Shown here: positions 26,523-36,474 of the stretch, in pieces
Layout: each line of letters starts with the position of its first letter
Position numbering within the stretch: the stretch's first letter is position 1
Assembly (NCBI GenBank): GCA_024227565.1
Contig: JAAEUE010000265.1
Coordinates: 1-63,935 of the forward strand
Direction of reading: 5' to 3'
DNA from: Alphaproteobacteria bacterium
Lineage (GTDB): Bacteria > Pseudomonadota > Alphaproteobacteria > Rhizobiales > CAJQND01
Length of the DNA: 63,935 nt
Position numbers and translations under genes: made by a program
Notes under the pieces: model-generated
Databases searched by the model: none
Told to the model about the DNA's origin: nothing
Seen by the model: the letters and a program-made list of their open reading frames with translations, nothing else

Positions 26523-28640
26523 ATGAGCTCAGCAATCTGGCTAATCATCCTGTGTGGCGCGTTGTCTATTGTCTACGGCATTTGGGCGACCCAGTCCGTA
26601 CTTGCTGCCGACGCAGGCAACAAGCGCATGCAGGAAATCGCCGCCGCCATTCAAGAAGGCGCGCAGGCATACCTCACCCGGCAATACACAGCGATCTCCA
26701 TCGCCGGTGTGATCATCTTTTTCATCGTACTCTGGCTGCTCGGCCTGCCGGTTGCCATCGGCTTTGCCGTTGGCGCCATTCTGTCGGGTGCAGCGGGCTT
26801 TATAGGCATGCTGATTTCAGTGCGCGCCAACGTGCGCACCACGCAAGCCGCATCCAAGAGCCTGGCCGATGGCCTGGCAATCGCCTTTAAGGCGGGCGCC
26901 ATCACAGGCATGCTCGTGGCCGGCCTCGCGCTTCTCGGTGTCACGGTCTATTATTTTGTGCTGACCGGCCCCCTGGGCAAAGCACCGTCTGACCGCGTTG
27001 TCATTGATGCGCTCGTGGCCCTGGGCTTCGGTGCTTCGCTGATCTCGATCTTTGCCCGTCTCGGCGGCGGCATCTTCACCAAAGGTGCAGATGTTGGCGG
27101 CGACCTGGTGGGTAAGGTTGAAGCGGGCATTCCGGAAGATGACCCCCGCAACCCGGCAACCATTGCCGACAACGTTGGCGACAACGTTGGCGACTGTGCC
27201 GGCATGGCGGCTGACTTGTTTGAAACCTATGCGGTGACCGTTGTGGCCACCATGGTTCTGGCAACCATCTTCTTTGCCACCAATGACGCCCTGGTCAATC
27301 TGCAAATTTATCCGCTGGCGATTGGCGGGGCGTGTGTCGTGACCTCGATCATCGGTACCTTTTTCGTGAAGCTGGGTTCGAGCCAGTCGATCATGGGCGC
27401 GCTGTACAAGGGCGTGATCGTGACCTCCATTCTGTCATTGATCGTGCTCTACCCGATCACCTCGGCGCTGATCGGCATGGACAAGCCTTACACTTTTAAT
27501 GATGTGACCTTCACCGGCTTCAACCTCTACATCTGCGGTGTCGTTGGCCTGATCGTTACGGGCCTGATCATTGTGATCACCGAATACTACACAGGCACCA
27601 ACTACCGGCCTGTGCAGTCTATTGCCAGGGCATCTGAAACCGGCCACGGCACCAATGTGATCCAGGGTCTGGCGATCTCGCTTGAAGCCACTGCGCTTCC
27701 AGCTCTGGTCATCATTGCAGGCATCATTATCACCTTCAAAATGGCTGGCCTCTTCGGCATCGCCATTGCGGTGACCACCATGCTGGCGATTGCCGGTCTC
27801 ATTGTTGCACTGGACGCCTTTGGGCCGGTGACCGACAATGCGGGCGGTATTGCTGAAATGGCCGATCTGCCGGAAGAGGTGCGCAAAACCACCGACGCGC
27901 TCGATGCGGTCGGCAACACCACGAAAGCGGTGACCAAGGGTTATGCCATTGGCTCTGCCGGCCTTGGTGCGCTGGTGCTGTTCGCAGCCTACACGTCGGA
28001 TCTGAACTACTTCATCGCCAATCCGGAGCAGTTCCCATACTTCGCCGGTGTAACGCTCGACTTCTCGCTGTCCAACCCATATGTGGTTGCCGGCTTGCTG
28101 CTCGGCGGCCTGCTGCCCTATCTCTTCGCAGCCATGGGCATGACGGCCGTTGGCCGTGCAGCCGGTGCGGTTGTTGAGGAAGTGCGGCGTCAGTTCAAAG
28201 AAAAGCCGGGCATCATGAAGGGCGAAGAAAAGCCTGACTATGGCCGTGCCGTGGACATGCTGACCAAAGCGGCGATCAAGGAAATGATGATCCCGTCCAT
28301 GCTTCCGGTGCTGTCACCGATCGTGGGTTTCTTCATCATCAACGTGATTGCGGGCAAATCTGCTGCCTTCTCGGCAGTGGGTGCCATGCTGCTCGGCGTG
28401 ATCATCACAGGCCTGTTCGTTGCCATCTCGATGACAGCGGGCGGTGGTGCTTGGGACAATGCCAAGAAGTACATCGAAGACGGTAACCACGGCGGCAAGG
28501 GCTCTGAGAGCCACAAGGCAGCCGTGACGGGTGATACCGTGGGTGACCCCTATAAGGACACTGCGGGCCCGGCTGTGAACCCGATGATCAAGATCACCAA
28601 CATCGTGGCACTCATGATGTTGGCTGTTCTGGCACACTGA
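26523..28640 (+). CDS. hppA: Membrane-bound proton-translocating pyrophosphatase
   Basis: A 705-residue integral membrane enzyme with about 16 hydrophobic helices. It couples pyrophosphate hydrolysis to proton pumping out of the cytoplasm. The substrate site is visible as [20 protein letters not shown] and [19 protein letters not shown]. The segment [10 protein letters not shown] has Lys where potassium-dependent enzymes have Ala, so this is the potassium-independent class. AAGGA seven bases before ATG 26523 sets the start. A strong terminator follows, so it is a single-gene unit. Confidence 0.96.
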   Translation: MSSAIWLIILCGALSIVYGIWATQSVLAADAGNKRMQEIAAAIQEGAQAYLTRQYTAISIAGVIIFFIVLWLLGLPVAIGFAVGAILSGAAGFIGMLISVRANVRTTQAASKSLADGLAIAFKAGAITGMLVAGLALLGVTVYYFVLTGPLGKAPSDRVVIDALVALGFGASLISIFARLGGGIFTKGADVGGDLVGKVEAGIPEDDPRNPATIADNVGDNVGDCAGMAADLFETYAVTVVATMVLATIFFATNDALVNLQIYPLAIGGACVVTSIIGTFFVKLGSSQSIMGALYKGVIVTSILSLIVLYPITSALIGMDKPYTFNDVTFTGFNLYICGVVGLIVTGLIIVITEYYTGTNYRPVQSIARASETGHGTNVIQGLAISLEATALPALVIIAGIIITFKMAGLFGIAIAVTTMLAIAGLIVALDAFGPVTDNAGGIAEMADLPEEVRKTTDALDAVGNTTKAVTKGYAIGSAGLGALVLFAAYTSDLNYFIANPEQFPYFAGVTLDFSLSNPYVVAGLLLGGLLPYLFAAMGMTAVGRAAGAVVEEVRRQFKEKPGIMKGEEKPDYGRAVDMLTKAAIKEMMIPSMLPVLSPIVGFFIINVIAGKSAAFSAVGAMLLGVIITGLFVAISMTAGGGAWDNAKKYIEDGNHGGKGSESHKAAVTGDTVGDPYKDTAGPAVNPMIKITNIVALMMLAVLAH

Positions 28641-28683
28641 TTTCATCAGTGTGCGCCGGCTACAGCCGGTGATTGAAAAACAC

Positions 28684-28720
28684 AAAACCCCGCGAGGCCC
28701 TCAAGCTTCGCGGGGTTTTT
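28684..28720 (+). terminator. Rho-independent terminator after hppA
   Basis: Arms ccccgcga (28688-28695) and tcgcgggg (28708-28715) flanked by an A-run on the left and ttttt on the right. It can end hppA transcription rightwards, and the A-run may also allow it to end the convergent PhzF-gene transcript leftwards. Confidence 0.9.
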
Positions 28721-28739
28721 CATTGCGTGGGCACAAGGG

Positions 28740-29573
28740 CTACTGCGTCATCAGCCGGGCGCTGCCGGAGACGCGGATTGAGCTGCCGGGCTCGTCGGAG
28801 AACTCCGCACGGAGCAGGGAACGCTGCCCCATATCTTCGCCCTGGACGATATCAATGGCGTTGCCGGAACTGCGGCCTGTGTCGCGCAGGTAGCCGGCCA
28901 GAGCGGCGGCTGCCGCACCCGTTGCAGGGTCCTCATAGACCCCGCCTGAGGCAAACGGATTGCGCACATGGAAAACCTGAGGGGTTTCCATGAAGGCCAG
29001 GGTGATGGTGACGAGGCTGTTGGCGTTCATAAAGGCGCGGCCTTTCCCAAGATCATAGGACATCGCCGCCAACCTCTCGCGGCTGGTCAGGGCCAAAACA
29101 ATGTGGGTTGCTCCGGCTCCGGCAATGACGGGAGGAATGCGGGTGTCCAGTTCCTCTTGGGTTAGTCCGAACAGATCCAGAGCCGCAGCCAGGACCGACT
29201 CTGAGAGGGGTTTATGGTGTGTGGGAGGCGACTGCAGGGCAGCCGTCATCACGCCATCCTCAACGCGCCCTTCAACTGTGATGTTCGCGTCGTTGAGTTC
29301 AAGCTCATACACCCCGTTTCCATGCTCCATGGCGAGCGCTGCGCCGAGGGCAATCGTGGCGTGGCCGCAGAAGGGCACTTCGGATTCCAGCGAGAAATAT
29401 CGAACGCGCCATTTTCCGTCTGAGGCGTAGCTGAACGCGGTTTCCGAAAAGCCTACATCGTTTGCGATCTGCTGCATGTCAGATGCGGGGGGGTGTTGGT
29501 TTGAAATCAGCACTCCTGCCGGGTTTCCACCGTTGTCACCATCAGAAAACGCTGCAATATGAAGGGTATCCAT
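28740..29573 (-). CDS. PhzF-family isomerase/epimerase-like protein
   Basis: A 277-residue protein with the PhzF two-lobe fold: N-terminal FSDGDNGGNPAGVLI, the VPFCGHATIALGAAL segment near 64-78, and C-terminal EDPATGAAAAALAGYLR near 225. The N-terminal Glu in the SETAF motif is the usual catalytic residue. AAGGA about eight bases before the ATG sets the start and excludes the long upstream frame. It sits directly downstream of a decayed LysE gene and is divergent from a LysR regulator. This suggests a former LysE-PhzF operon handling an amino-acid-like metabolite. Its substrate is unknown. Confidence 0.88.
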   Translation of the reverse strand: MDTLHIAAFSDGDNGGNPAGVLISNQHPPASDMQQIANDVGFSETAFSYASDGKWRVRYFSLESEVPFCGHATIALGAALAMEHGNGVYELELNDANITVEGRVEDGVMTAALQSPPTHHKPLSESVLAAALDLFGLTQEELDTRIPPVIAGAGATHIVLALTSRERLAAMSYDLGKGRAFMNANSLVTITLAFMETPQVFHVRNPFASGGVYEDPATGAAAAALAGYLRDTGRSSGNAIDIVQGEDMGQRSLLRAEFSDEPGSSIRVSGSARLMTQ

Positions 29574-29593
29574 TGTTTTGTTCCTTTTTTGAG

Positions 29594-29902
29594 TCATGTG
29601 AGCTGTTGGGGCACCCAAAGGGGCGCGATTGACGCAACAAGTAAGATTGCGAGTGCACGGTTCACCAGGCGCCACTGATTGTCCTTGGTGAGAATCCGGG
29701 AGAGCAGGGCACGACCAAGACATCAGACCGATAGAGATGTCAGGGCGGCAGCGGCAAACGTGGCAGCCATGATTGCAGCCAGCATGATGGGATTTGATGA
29801 GAGGGCCGCAAAGGACGCCGCCGCGGCCAGGATCGTGGCGCCTCCCGGCGAAAGGGTTGCGACAATGGCGAAGAGCATAAATGTGACGAACGTATCGGGC
29901 AC
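29594..29902 (-). pseudogene. Remnant of a LysE-family amino-acid exporter gene
   Basis: Read leftwards from a GTG at 29902, the product starts VPDTFVTFMLFAIVATLSPGG, the classical LysE/RhtB N-terminus, then jumps to AALSSNPIMLAAIMAATFAAA, resembling a late helix, and stops near 29735. A shifted frame continues with SRILTKDNQWRLVNRALAIL and a final hydrophobic helix to a TGA at 29594-29596. About 100 residues are available against the usual 200, so an internal deletion plus a frameshift have destroyed it. The position between the LysR regulator and the PhzF gene suggests it was the first gene of that operon. Confidence 0.75.
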
Positions 29903-29999
29903 TGCGTTTCCTTTCTGCAGAGCCTGATATAGGGAAGAATGTTGAATTAGAGAAACGAATAGTCTTTATGTTTGAAATTATGAATGCTAATGTCACCAA

Positions 30000-30872
30000 A
30001 TGACGCGAAATCTCGATGTGAACCTTATCCGGGCGTTTGTGGCGGTCGCAGAATCCGGCGGTATGACCAAAGCCGGCGATGAGCTGGGATTGACGCAAGG
30101 TGCGGTGAGCCAACAGATCAAACGGCTGGAAGAGACGTTGCAGGTCCGGTTGTTCGACCGGCGGCGCAGAGGCTTGCAGCTAACCCGCGATGGTGAGCGG
30201 CTGCTCGGCCTGTCGGCCAACCTGCTGGCTGCGAATGATGAGATCTGGACGCAGATGACCGCACCGGCAATCCGGGGCGAGGTGAAGCTTGGTATTCCTC
30301 ACGACCTGGTCTCAACCTATCTGCCCATTGCTCTTGGTGGGTTTGTCTCTGCGCAACCGAACATTCACGTGTCGCTTGTGACCGAATCCTCTCCTGAACT
30401 GTTGGATGGTGTGAGGGGAGGCCACATTGACCTGGCGATCGTGGAAGAGCCCATGGGGCCGACCGAGGGCGACTGTCTGGGCATTGAACGGCTGGTGTGG
30501 ATTGCCGGGCGAACAGGCGGGGCGCACCGCAAGAGGCCTTTACCCTTGTCGATGATAGGTGAAGACTGCGCGTTTCGGCGCCCGGTGTCTGAGGCGCTCG
30601 GTGGGGAAGGCATTCCATGGGTGTCGGTGTTTGAGCAGGGCACCATTGAGGCCACCATGACCGTCGTGAAGACAGGCCTTGCGGTGAGCGTCTCACTTGC
30701 CGCGGCGGTACCGGATGATCTTGTGATTTTGGGCCGTAATGCTGGATTGCCGGATCTTCCAAGTTTTGCGATCAATCTTTACGTGGCCGATGGGCAGAAG
30801 AATCTGGCTGCGCAGGAACTGGCGCATCATATCCGCAACGGCGCCTACGCCTTGGCAGCGGATACGGCCTGA
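30000..30872 (+). CDS. LysR-family transcriptional regulator
   Basis: A 290-residue regulator: winged helix-turn-helix (LIRAFVAVAESGGMTKAGDELGLTQGAVSQQIKRLEETL, about 10-48) and a C-terminal periplasmic-binding-like effector domain (EVKLGIPHDLV onward). It is divergent from the LysE remnant and PhzF gene, the standard layout for a LysR regulator and its target. The target operon is half decayed, so its present role is uncertain. No strong ribosome site precedes the ATG, but the helix-turn-helix begins at normal distance from it. Confidence 0.9.
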   Translation: MTRNLDVNLIRAFVAVAESGGMTKAGDELGLTQGAVSQQIKRLEETLQVRLFDRRRRGLQLTRDGERLLGLSANLLAANDEIWTQMTAPAIRGEVKLGIPHDLVSTYLPIALGGFVSAQPNIHVSLVTESSPELLDGVRGGHIDLAIVEEPMGPTEGDCLGIERLVWIAGRTGGAHRKRPLPLSMIGEDCAFRRPVSEALGGEGIPWVSVFEQGTIEATMTVVKTGLAVSVSLAAAVPDDLVILGRNAGLPDLPSFAINLYVADGQKNLAAQELAHHIRNGAYALAADTA

Positions 30873-31036
30873 GAACCCGCCGGAGGCCGGGTGGGCGAAA
30901 ATTATGGCCGATGAACGCATGTTGCCGGGGAACATGGAAATGCCCTTAGATGGCAAGCCCATTCGTTTCGGAAAATTTGAGACTGTTCTGGAGGCGTAGA
31001 GCCGCCCCAGCCGATCTGAAGTCTTATTGAGCAGAC

Positions 31037-31063
31037 GAACCCCGCTGCAGAGCAGCGGGGTTC
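31037..31063. terminator. Perfect 12-bp hairpin between convergent genes
   Basis: Arms gaaccccgctgc and gcagcggggttc pair fully around a three-base loop. It lies between the LysR gene and the convergent small secreted-protein gene. There is no long T-run, so efficiency as an intrinsic terminator is uncertain, but position and strength fit a bidirectional one. Confidence 0.65.
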
Positions 31064-31084
31064 GATGCTTAGAGAGTGGGCGGA

Positions 31085-31345
31085 TCAGTTGTACTTGTCA
31101 GATGTGCGGAACCCGTCGCCGCGGAAGCCGAAACCGCTATAACGGTCCGAGCTGCGCACCCGGCGATGTTTCTTCTTATGGCCCACAGTGAAGCCGGTCG
31201 CATGGAAATTGACCGAACGATTTGCCGTAGAGGCGTAGTCGTCCCGGGCATTATCCGTGGCAAACGAAGACGATGTAGAAAGTGCCACCACGCCGAGCGC
31301 GAGGAAGGCTGCGGGAATGCTGAGGGAAAGCATGCGGATAGACAT
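31085..31345 (-). CDS. Small exported basic protein
   Basis: An 86-residue protein with a signal peptide (about 1-29, ending SSFATD) and a mature part rich in Ser, His, Lys, Arg and Gly (HKKKHRRVRSSDRYSGFGFRG). AGGAG eight bases before the ATG shows it is well translated. No family recognised. It resembles the RGG-rich exported protein at 25672-26025 in layout, and both may be envelope structural proteins. The perfect hairpin downstream probably ends its transcript. Confidence 0.72.
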   Translation of the reverse strand: MSIRMLSLSIPAAFLALGVVALSTSSSFATDNARDDYASTANRSVNFHATGFTVGHKKKHRRVRSSDRYSGFGFRGDGFRTSDKYN

Positions 31346-31580
31346 GGGTAATTCTCCTGATCAAGCGGTGCGCCGGTAGGGAGCGCGTGTTTGGGGTTTG
31401 CGACCCGCAGCATCATGTTGCGCGTCTGTCTTGACCAGGAATGTGGCTGGTGCGGCGTGGTTTGGCCAATCAAGCTCAATCAGACAATTGACACGCAAAG
31501 TGATTGCGATCAGAGGAGTTTATTCAGCCCGCGTTCAGTTTCGCTGGGGGCACAATCGAAGGCCCAAGTGCCGTTTTGGC

Positions 31581-32336
31581 TCAACCTTCCATGATGCCCG
31601 CGATGGTGTAGCCGCCATCGGCGCACCATACGTGGCCGGTGGTGAAGCTGCATTCATCGGAGGCCAAAAAGTACGCCACGTTTGCAATCTCTTCCGGCCG
31701 GCCGAAGCGGGCCAGCGGCATCCGCGCTTTCACTGTGGGCCAGGGTTCGTCCGGGATATGGTCTCCGGTTTTGGTGGGCCCCGGGGCAACTGCGTTGACC
31801 AGAATGTCGTGCTCGGCCAACTCAATCGCCATGGTTTGGGTCAGGTTGATGATGCCGGCTTTGCTGGCACCATAAGCGGCGCGGCCGCGGCCACCGAAGA
31901 TTCCCGAATTGGACGCCACATTGACAATGCGCCCGCCCATACCTTGGGCAACCATCTGCTGCGCTGCGGCCTGGCTGGTGAGAAATGTACCAGTAAGGTT
32001 GGTGTCCAGCACGTGATGCCAGAACGGCTCTGTCATCTCCAAGAACGGGGCCCGGTCCATGATGCCGGCATTGTTGATCAACACATTCAGCTGGCCGAAC
32101 GCACTCACCGCTGTTTCAACAGCAGCTGAAATGCTGGCGGGGTCTTTGACGTCTAATCGATGGGCGCAGACGGCTCCAGCTTCGGCGTTCATCTGGTTGG
32201 CAGCGCTGTGGACGGCCGCTTCATCGATGTCAGCCGCCAAAACCCGCCAGCCGGCGCGCAGAAGCCTTTGCACGATTGCGTGCCCGATGCCGCGCGCAGC
32301 GCCGGTTACAATGGCCGCCTTTGAACTGTCTGTCAT
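31581..32336 (-). CDS. Short-chain dehydrogenase/reductase (SDR)
   Basis: A 251-residue classical SDR: cofactor motif TGAARGIG (11-18), NNAGIMDRAP near 89, catalytic Ser in VASNSGIFGG, YxxxK in AAYGASKAG near 155, and C-terminal WCADGGYTIAG. The acidic residue after strand two (AADIDEAA) suggests NAD(H) preference. GGGAG before ATG 32336 sets the start. It is isolated, so the alcohol or ketone substrate is unknown. Confidence 0.92.
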   Translation of the reverse strand: MTDSSKAAIVTGAARGIGHAIVQRLLRAGWRVLAADIDEAAVHSAANQMNAEAGAVCAHRLDVKDPASISAAVETAVSAFGQLNVLINNAGIMDRAPFLEMTEPFWHHVLDTNLTGTFLTSQAAAQQMVAQGMGGRIVNVASNSGIFGGRGRAAYGASKAGIINLTQTMAIELAEHDILVNAVAPGPTKTGDHIPDEPWPTVKARMPLARFGRPEEIANVAYFLASDECSFTTGHVWCADGGYTIAGIMEG

Positions 32337-32532
32337 TCGCCGGATCTCCCTTTGGCGCCAGTAAATGCGCAATGACCGGCTATTGCAACAGCCCCGGCGC
32401 CGGTTTACCACGTGCGCCATTGCACACAGCCACGAGATTGAACCTGGGGTCGCGGTAGGATAGTCTGGCTGGCAGATCGGCGTTTGAAGCAATTGATTTT
32501 TCGTCAGTTTGCGTTCATGGGGAATTGCTCAA

Positions 32533-33519
32533 ATGACCAATGGCAGAGGCATAGGCAAGCTTCAGCTTGGCGAATATTACATCGCCAGCGTCGAAACTCT
32601 GTGGAGTGTCGTCAAGGCGCATCCGGACACAGACAATCAATCGCCGCTTGCGGCTGATATTGAACGCCTGCTTGGCAAAAAAGATAAATCCTGGAGCGAT
32701 GTCTACGCGTTGGAGCGGCTGATTGTGCCGCTGATGCCGGAGCTTGAAGTGACGGCCTTCTTTCAACGGCGGCTGGCGCGGGCCAAGTCTCTGTCGCTTC
32801 CAGGGCTCATTGCGCATGAGACGAATTGGGAAGCGGCCAAGGTTGAAAAACATCCCGATGAGCGGCTCCAGGCCAAACAGGCGGCCTATTCGGTGCTGCT
32901 TGATGATCTGAACTGGTATCACACAGCGCAGCGCCTGGACCGTTCCCAGCGTGATGGCGCTGCCCAGAGGCTGTGGCGCGTTGGACTGGTCAGCCTGTTT
33001 CTGGTGGCATTGCCGTGGCTGGTCATTTCCGGCATCGGACTGTTTGCCCCGTCCACGTCTGCGCTCAAGACCTTGCTGGAGAGTGCGGTCAACTATGCGC
33101 CCTTGTTCGGACTTTATACGGCCCTGTCGTCTGGCCTGTTGGGGGCACTGTTTAGCCGGCTCAACTCATTCCAGACAAACGTTGCCGAACTGACCTACGC
33201 CGATATCAACCAGACGTTCAAGCTGAGATACCTGTTGATCAGGTTTGGTTTCGGTATGGTCGGCGCCGCGGTTCTGTACTTCCTTATGGCGGGGGGATTC
33301 TTGCAAGGCTCGCTGTTCCCTGATCTCCAGAAAACAGGCTTCAGCGGTCATCCTGTGACCATATGGGGACTGTCCTTGGATGCGGTTGTTCCGAACGCCG
33401 AGTTCGCCAAGCTGGTGGTTTGGTCGTTCATCGGCGGATTTTCAGAGCGGTTTGTGTCGTCAGCACTGGAAAGAAGCGAGACGAGCGCAACCGTTGCGGA
33501 AAACAAACTGGACGATTGA
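32533..33519 (+). CDS. Multi-pass membrane protein of unknown function
   Basis: A 328-residue protein with a soluble helical N-terminal half (about 1-155) and three to four hydrophobic segments (about 160-182, 195-222, 245-262 and a weaker one near 295). It ends with the segment SFIGGFSERFVSSALER, a motif I recognise from uncharacterised bacterial membrane proteins. ATG 32533 is chosen over an upstream codon because conserved-looking sequence starts there. Convergent with bamE; no functional context. Confidence 0.68.
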   Translation: MTNGRGIGKLQLGEYYIASVETLWSVVKAHPDTDNQSPLAADIERLLGKKDKSWSDVYALERLIVPLMPELEVTAFFQRRLARAKSLSLPGLIAHETNWEAAKVEKHPDERLQAKQAAYSVLLDDLNWYHTAQRLDRSQRDGAAQRLWRVGLVSLFLVALPWLVISGIGLFAPSTSALKTLLESAVNYAPLFGLYTALSSGLLGALFSRLNSFQTNVAELTYADINQTFKLRYLLIRFGFGMVGAAVLYFLMAGGFLQGSLFPDLQKTGFSGHPVTIWGLSLDAVVPNAEFAKLVVWSFIGGFSERFVSSALERSETSATVAENKLDD

Positions 33520-33531
33520 AACCAGGTCCGG

Positions 33532-34041
33532 CTAGCGGCCCGGACCCTTGTTGGTCCCGCCGGCAGCACCAGGCTCAAACTTCCCAAGGTTGCCGAAGAA
33601 CTCTTTGAGGAGAGATCGTTCACGGCCTCTGGTCGGGGTTTCGCGCGAGATGAAATTGACGATCTGGCCGTCTTCCAGGCCATAATGAGCAAAGTTCTGG
33701 ACGCGGTCCTGGTAGTCAAAGCGGACCGCAATCACTTGCCTGTCCTGAACATCGGCCCCAATGATTGGCTTTTGTTCCACCCTGCTTGAAACATAGTAAT
33801 AGCTGTCGCCCGAGGTGTTTACAGTTGCCGTTGTGGACGGCGAGCCAAGCAGGGATTCCACCTCGGTTTTGCTCATGCCCACTTGCAGTTTTTGAATATC
33901 ATTGGAGCGGGGGAGATAGCCGCGGTGGTCGATCACCGGAGAACAGGCAACCAACGAGGCGGCCATGGCCCCCGTGAGCAGAGCGGCGAAGGCCCTGCGC
34001 GTTGGGTGCAGCGAATTGCCCGATTGTGATTGCCTCAACAT
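33532..34041 (-). CDS. bamE: Outer-membrane assembly lipoprotein BamE
   Basis: A 169-residue lipoprotein. The signal ends with lipobox LVAC (Cys near 34), and the mature SmpA/OmlA domain has LQVGMSKTEVESLLGSPSTT and YYYVSSRVEQKP. It is part of the BAM complex that inserts beta-barrel proteins. It is divergent from the ubiquinol-cytochrome c chaperone gene. This bamE / chaperone / DUF177 / plsX / fabH / ihfA order is typical of alphaproteobacteria and anchors the taxonomic call. The start at 34041 gives a normal signal; the longer frame does not. Confidence 0.92.
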   Translation of the reverse strand: MLRQSQSGNSLHPTRRAFAALLTGAMAASLVACSPVIDHRGYLPRSNDIQKLQVGMSKTEVESLLGSPSTTATVNTSGDSYYYVSSRVEQKPIIGADVQDRQVIAVRFDYQDRVQNFAHYGLEDGQIVNFISRETPTRGRERSLLKEFFGNLGKFEPGAAGGTNKGPGR

Positions 34042-34169
34042 AGAATGTCCCTTAAACCCACACCCAAGACCCTTATTGAACCTGCAAGACCAGCGCGGCT
34101 TAGCCCCGTTTGCAAAATGTTGCAACTGATGGCTCGAAATTCCAGCCGCATGAATGCATAGGCTCCCAC

Positions 34170-34727
34170 ATGTTCTTCAACAAATTGTTTCAAAAACGTG
34201 CCGAGCGCACGTTATCTACACAACTCGCTTATGAAATGATTGTGGCGCAGGCACGGCATCCCTCATTCTATCTGGCAGCAAACGTAGAAGATAGCGTCGA
34301 TGGGCGGTTCGATATGCTCGTCGTGCACGTTTATCTGCTGATCCACCGGATGAACGCAGACGAGAGCGAACGCACAGCGGCGTTCTCGCAAGGGGTTTTC
34401 GACCACCTGTTTGAGGACATGGACCGTTCGTTGCGCGAAATGGGGGTTGGGGACTTGTCTGTTGGCAAAAAGATCAAGAAAATGGCCCAGGTCTTTTATG
34501 GCCGTGTGAAGGCGTATGATGATGGCTTGAAGAGCTACGCAAAAACCCCAGATGAGCTTGAAGAAGCTCTGCGGCGTAATATATATGCCGATCAAAATGA
34601 AAGCGGCGAAGCGGCGAAGCTGGCCGCTTATATGTACTCCAGTTCTGAACATCTTGGCCGGATCGATACAGAAAGCCTGTTAAAGGGTGAACTGTCGTTT
34701 CCCGAGCCGGAGACGTGTTGGCGATGA
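34170..34727 (+). CDS. Ubiquinol-cytochrome c chaperone (CBP3 family)
   Basis: A 185-residue protein with the family core HPSFYLAANVEDSVDGRFDMLVVHVYLLIHRM and LFEDMDRSLREMGVGDLSVGKKIKKMAQVFYGR. The mitochondrial homologue CBP3 assists cytochrome bc1 assembly, and bacterial members are presumed to do likewise. The stop overlaps the DUF177 gene start by four bases (ATGA), so the two are translationally coupled. ATG 34170 is the first with family-like sequence. Confidence 0.9.
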   Translation: MFFNKLFQKRAERTLSTQLAYEMIVAQARHPSFYLAANVEDSVDGRFDMLVVHVYLLIHRMNADESERTAAFSQGVFDHLFEDMDRSLREMGVGDLSVGKKIKKMAQVFYGRVKAYDDGLKSYAKTPDELEEALRRNIYADQNESGEAAKLAAYMYSSSEHLGRIDTESLLKGELSFPEPETCWR

Positions 34728-35284
34728 TTGATCAACCCGAAACACTAGTGACGTTTGAGTTTTCCAGGCCCTTGGAGATCTCCGAACTTGAACACGGGCA
34801 AATCGTCCGCGAGCTCACTGCTGACACCACAGAGCTTTCTGCGCTCCAGCAGCGCTATGATGTTGAGGCACTGTGGTCGGCGTCGGCAAGCCTGACCATC
34901 TCGCCTGAGGCCGAAGGGGTGGTCAAGGTGACGGGCTTTGTGCGGGCTGACTTGAGCCAGATCTGCTCGGTTTCTCTTGAGGCAGTGGAGGAAGCGATAA
35001 ACGAACCGGTGTCCATAACTTATTTGCCACCCGGCGTGGACGAACCAAACGTTGCGACGGACAGCCCGTTGGAAACCCAAGAGGATTATGAGCCGTTTGA
35101 CGGGATGAGCCTGGAACTAGGGGAATTTGTGGTTCAGGAAATTGCAGCTGCCATAGATCCTTATCCACGCAAATCTGGCGTGGTATTTGGCAATCAGGGG
35201 CAATTGGGGGATAATGCACCTGAGGAGAGGGACAATCCCTTCGCTGTTCTGCAGAAGTTGAAAGGCGAGGGAAGCCAAACGTAG
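34724..35284 (+). CDS. DUF177/YceD-family protein
   Basis: A 186-residue acidic protein with the DUF177 features: a strand-rich N-terminal part, ADLSQICSVSLEAVEEAINEPV, and the late acidic segment DYEPFDGMSLELGEFVVQEIAAAIDPYP. YceD homologues are linked to 23S rRNA or L32 and to the plsX/fab operon. No rpmF gene follows here, as is usual in alphaproteobacteria. Coupled to the upstream chaperone by ATGA overlap and followed after 108 bp by plsX. Confidence 0.9.
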   Translation: MIDQPETLVTFEFSRPLEISELEHGQIVRELTADTTELSALQQRYDVEALWSASASLTISPEAEGVVKVTGFVRADLSQICSVSLEAVEEAINEPVSITYLPPGVDEPNVATDSPLETQEDYEPFDGMSLELGEFVVQEIAAAIDPYPRKSGVVFGNQGQLGDNAPEERDNPFAVLQKLKGEGSQT

Positions 35285-35392
35285 GACCACTGAGCAAGCG
35301 GAACCGCCCGCAAGGACTGGTGATGTTAAGCTGCTTGGGCAGGCGGAACCGTGCTATCTTAGGGCAATAAACGAGGCAGATATATTTGCACC

Positions 35393-36457
35393 ATGAGTGG
35401 GCAAACTACAGTTGCTGTTGATGCGATGGGCGGCGATCACGGCCCGGGCGTTACGCTGTCTGGCGTATCGCTGGTGCTTGCGCACAGATCCGACGTGAAC
35501 TTCCTTTTGGTGGGCGATGAAGCTGTTCTCCAACCCCTGGTGGACGCGGATGCAAAGCTGGGTGCCTCGTGCCAAATCCTGCATGCGGATGTGCAAGTGA
35601 GCATGGACGCCAAGCCAAGCCAGGCGTTGCGCTCAGGCCGCCGCCACTCGGGCATGTGGAAGGCAGTTGAAGCCCTTAAGTCCGGCGAGGCAGATGTGAC
35701 GGTGTCAGCCGGCAACACCGGTGCGCTGATGGCCATGTCGAAAGTTTTGCTGAAAATGATGCCGGGGATCGAACGCCCTGCAATTGCAGCAATCTGGCCT
35801 ACTTTGCGTGACCGGAGCGTTATTCTGGACGTGGGTGCCACAATTGGCGCCGACGCTGATCAGTTGGTGGATTTTGCCGTGATGGGCGAGGCCATGTCGC
35901 GCTCGTTGTTTGGCATCGCAAGACCCACGGTAGGGCTGTTGAACGTTGGCGTGGAAGAAATCAAAGGCAACGGGCAGGTTAAGGAAGCCGGCGCGGTTTT
36001 GCGCGATTCGGTGTTGCCGATTGAGTATGCTGGTTTTATTGAGGGCGATGATATTGGCCAGGGCAAGGTTGACGTTGTTGTGACGGAAGGCTTTTCCGGT
36101 AATATTGCGCTGAAGACGGCTGAGGGAACGGCAAAGCAGATCGGCTCTTATTTGCGCACGACCATGAACCGGAACATTTTTTGCAAGCTGGGTTATCTGC
36201 TCGCAAAAAGCGGGTTTGATGCGTTGCGCAAAAAGATGGATCCGCGGACCATGAATGGTGGTGTTTTCTTGGGGTTGAACGGGATTGTTGTGAAAAGCCA
36301 TGGCGGCACGGATGCCGTGGGATTTGCACATGCGCTCGATCTTGGGATTGACATGGCACAGGCAGGCATGATCTCACGCATAGCGCGGGATATCGACCGG
36401 GCCCATCAGCAGCGCGAAAACAGTGAAATTCCCCTGGCGGCGGCTGGTGGCGGGTAA
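35393..36457 (+). CDS. plsX: Phosphate acyltransferase PlsX
   Basis: A 354-residue enzyme that makes acyl-phosphate from acyl-ACP for phosphatidic acid synthesis. Clear family segments are [12 protein letters not shown] at the N-terminus, [16 protein letters not shown] near 104, [14 protein letters not shown] and [17 protein letters not shown]. Length is normal. It is followed 17 bp later by fabH and belongs to the conserved lipid-synthesis block. Confidence 0.97.
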   Translation: MSGQTTVAVDAMGGDHGPGVTLSGVSLVLAHRSDVNFLLVGDEAVLQPLVDADAKLGASCQILHADVQVSMDAKPSQALRSGRRHSGMWKAVEALKSGEADVTVSAGNTGALMAMSKVLLKMMPGIERPAIAAIWPTLRDRSVILDVGATIGADADQLVDFAVMGEAMSRSLFGIARPTVGLLNVGVEEIKGNGQVKEAGAVLRDSVLPIEYAGFIEGDDIGQGKVDVVVTEGFSGNIALKTAEGTAKQIGSYLRTTMNRNIFCKLGYLLAKSGFDALRKKMDPRTMNGGVFLGLNGIVVKSHGGTDAVGFAHALDLGIDMAQAGMISRIARDIDRAHQQRENSEIPLAAAGGG

Positions 36458-36474
36458 GTAAACAGGTTTATTCT

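Noticed and set aside
30904..30999. 31-codon ORF after the LysR gene
   Set aside because: No ribosome site at usable spacing; could be a remnant but cannot be supported.
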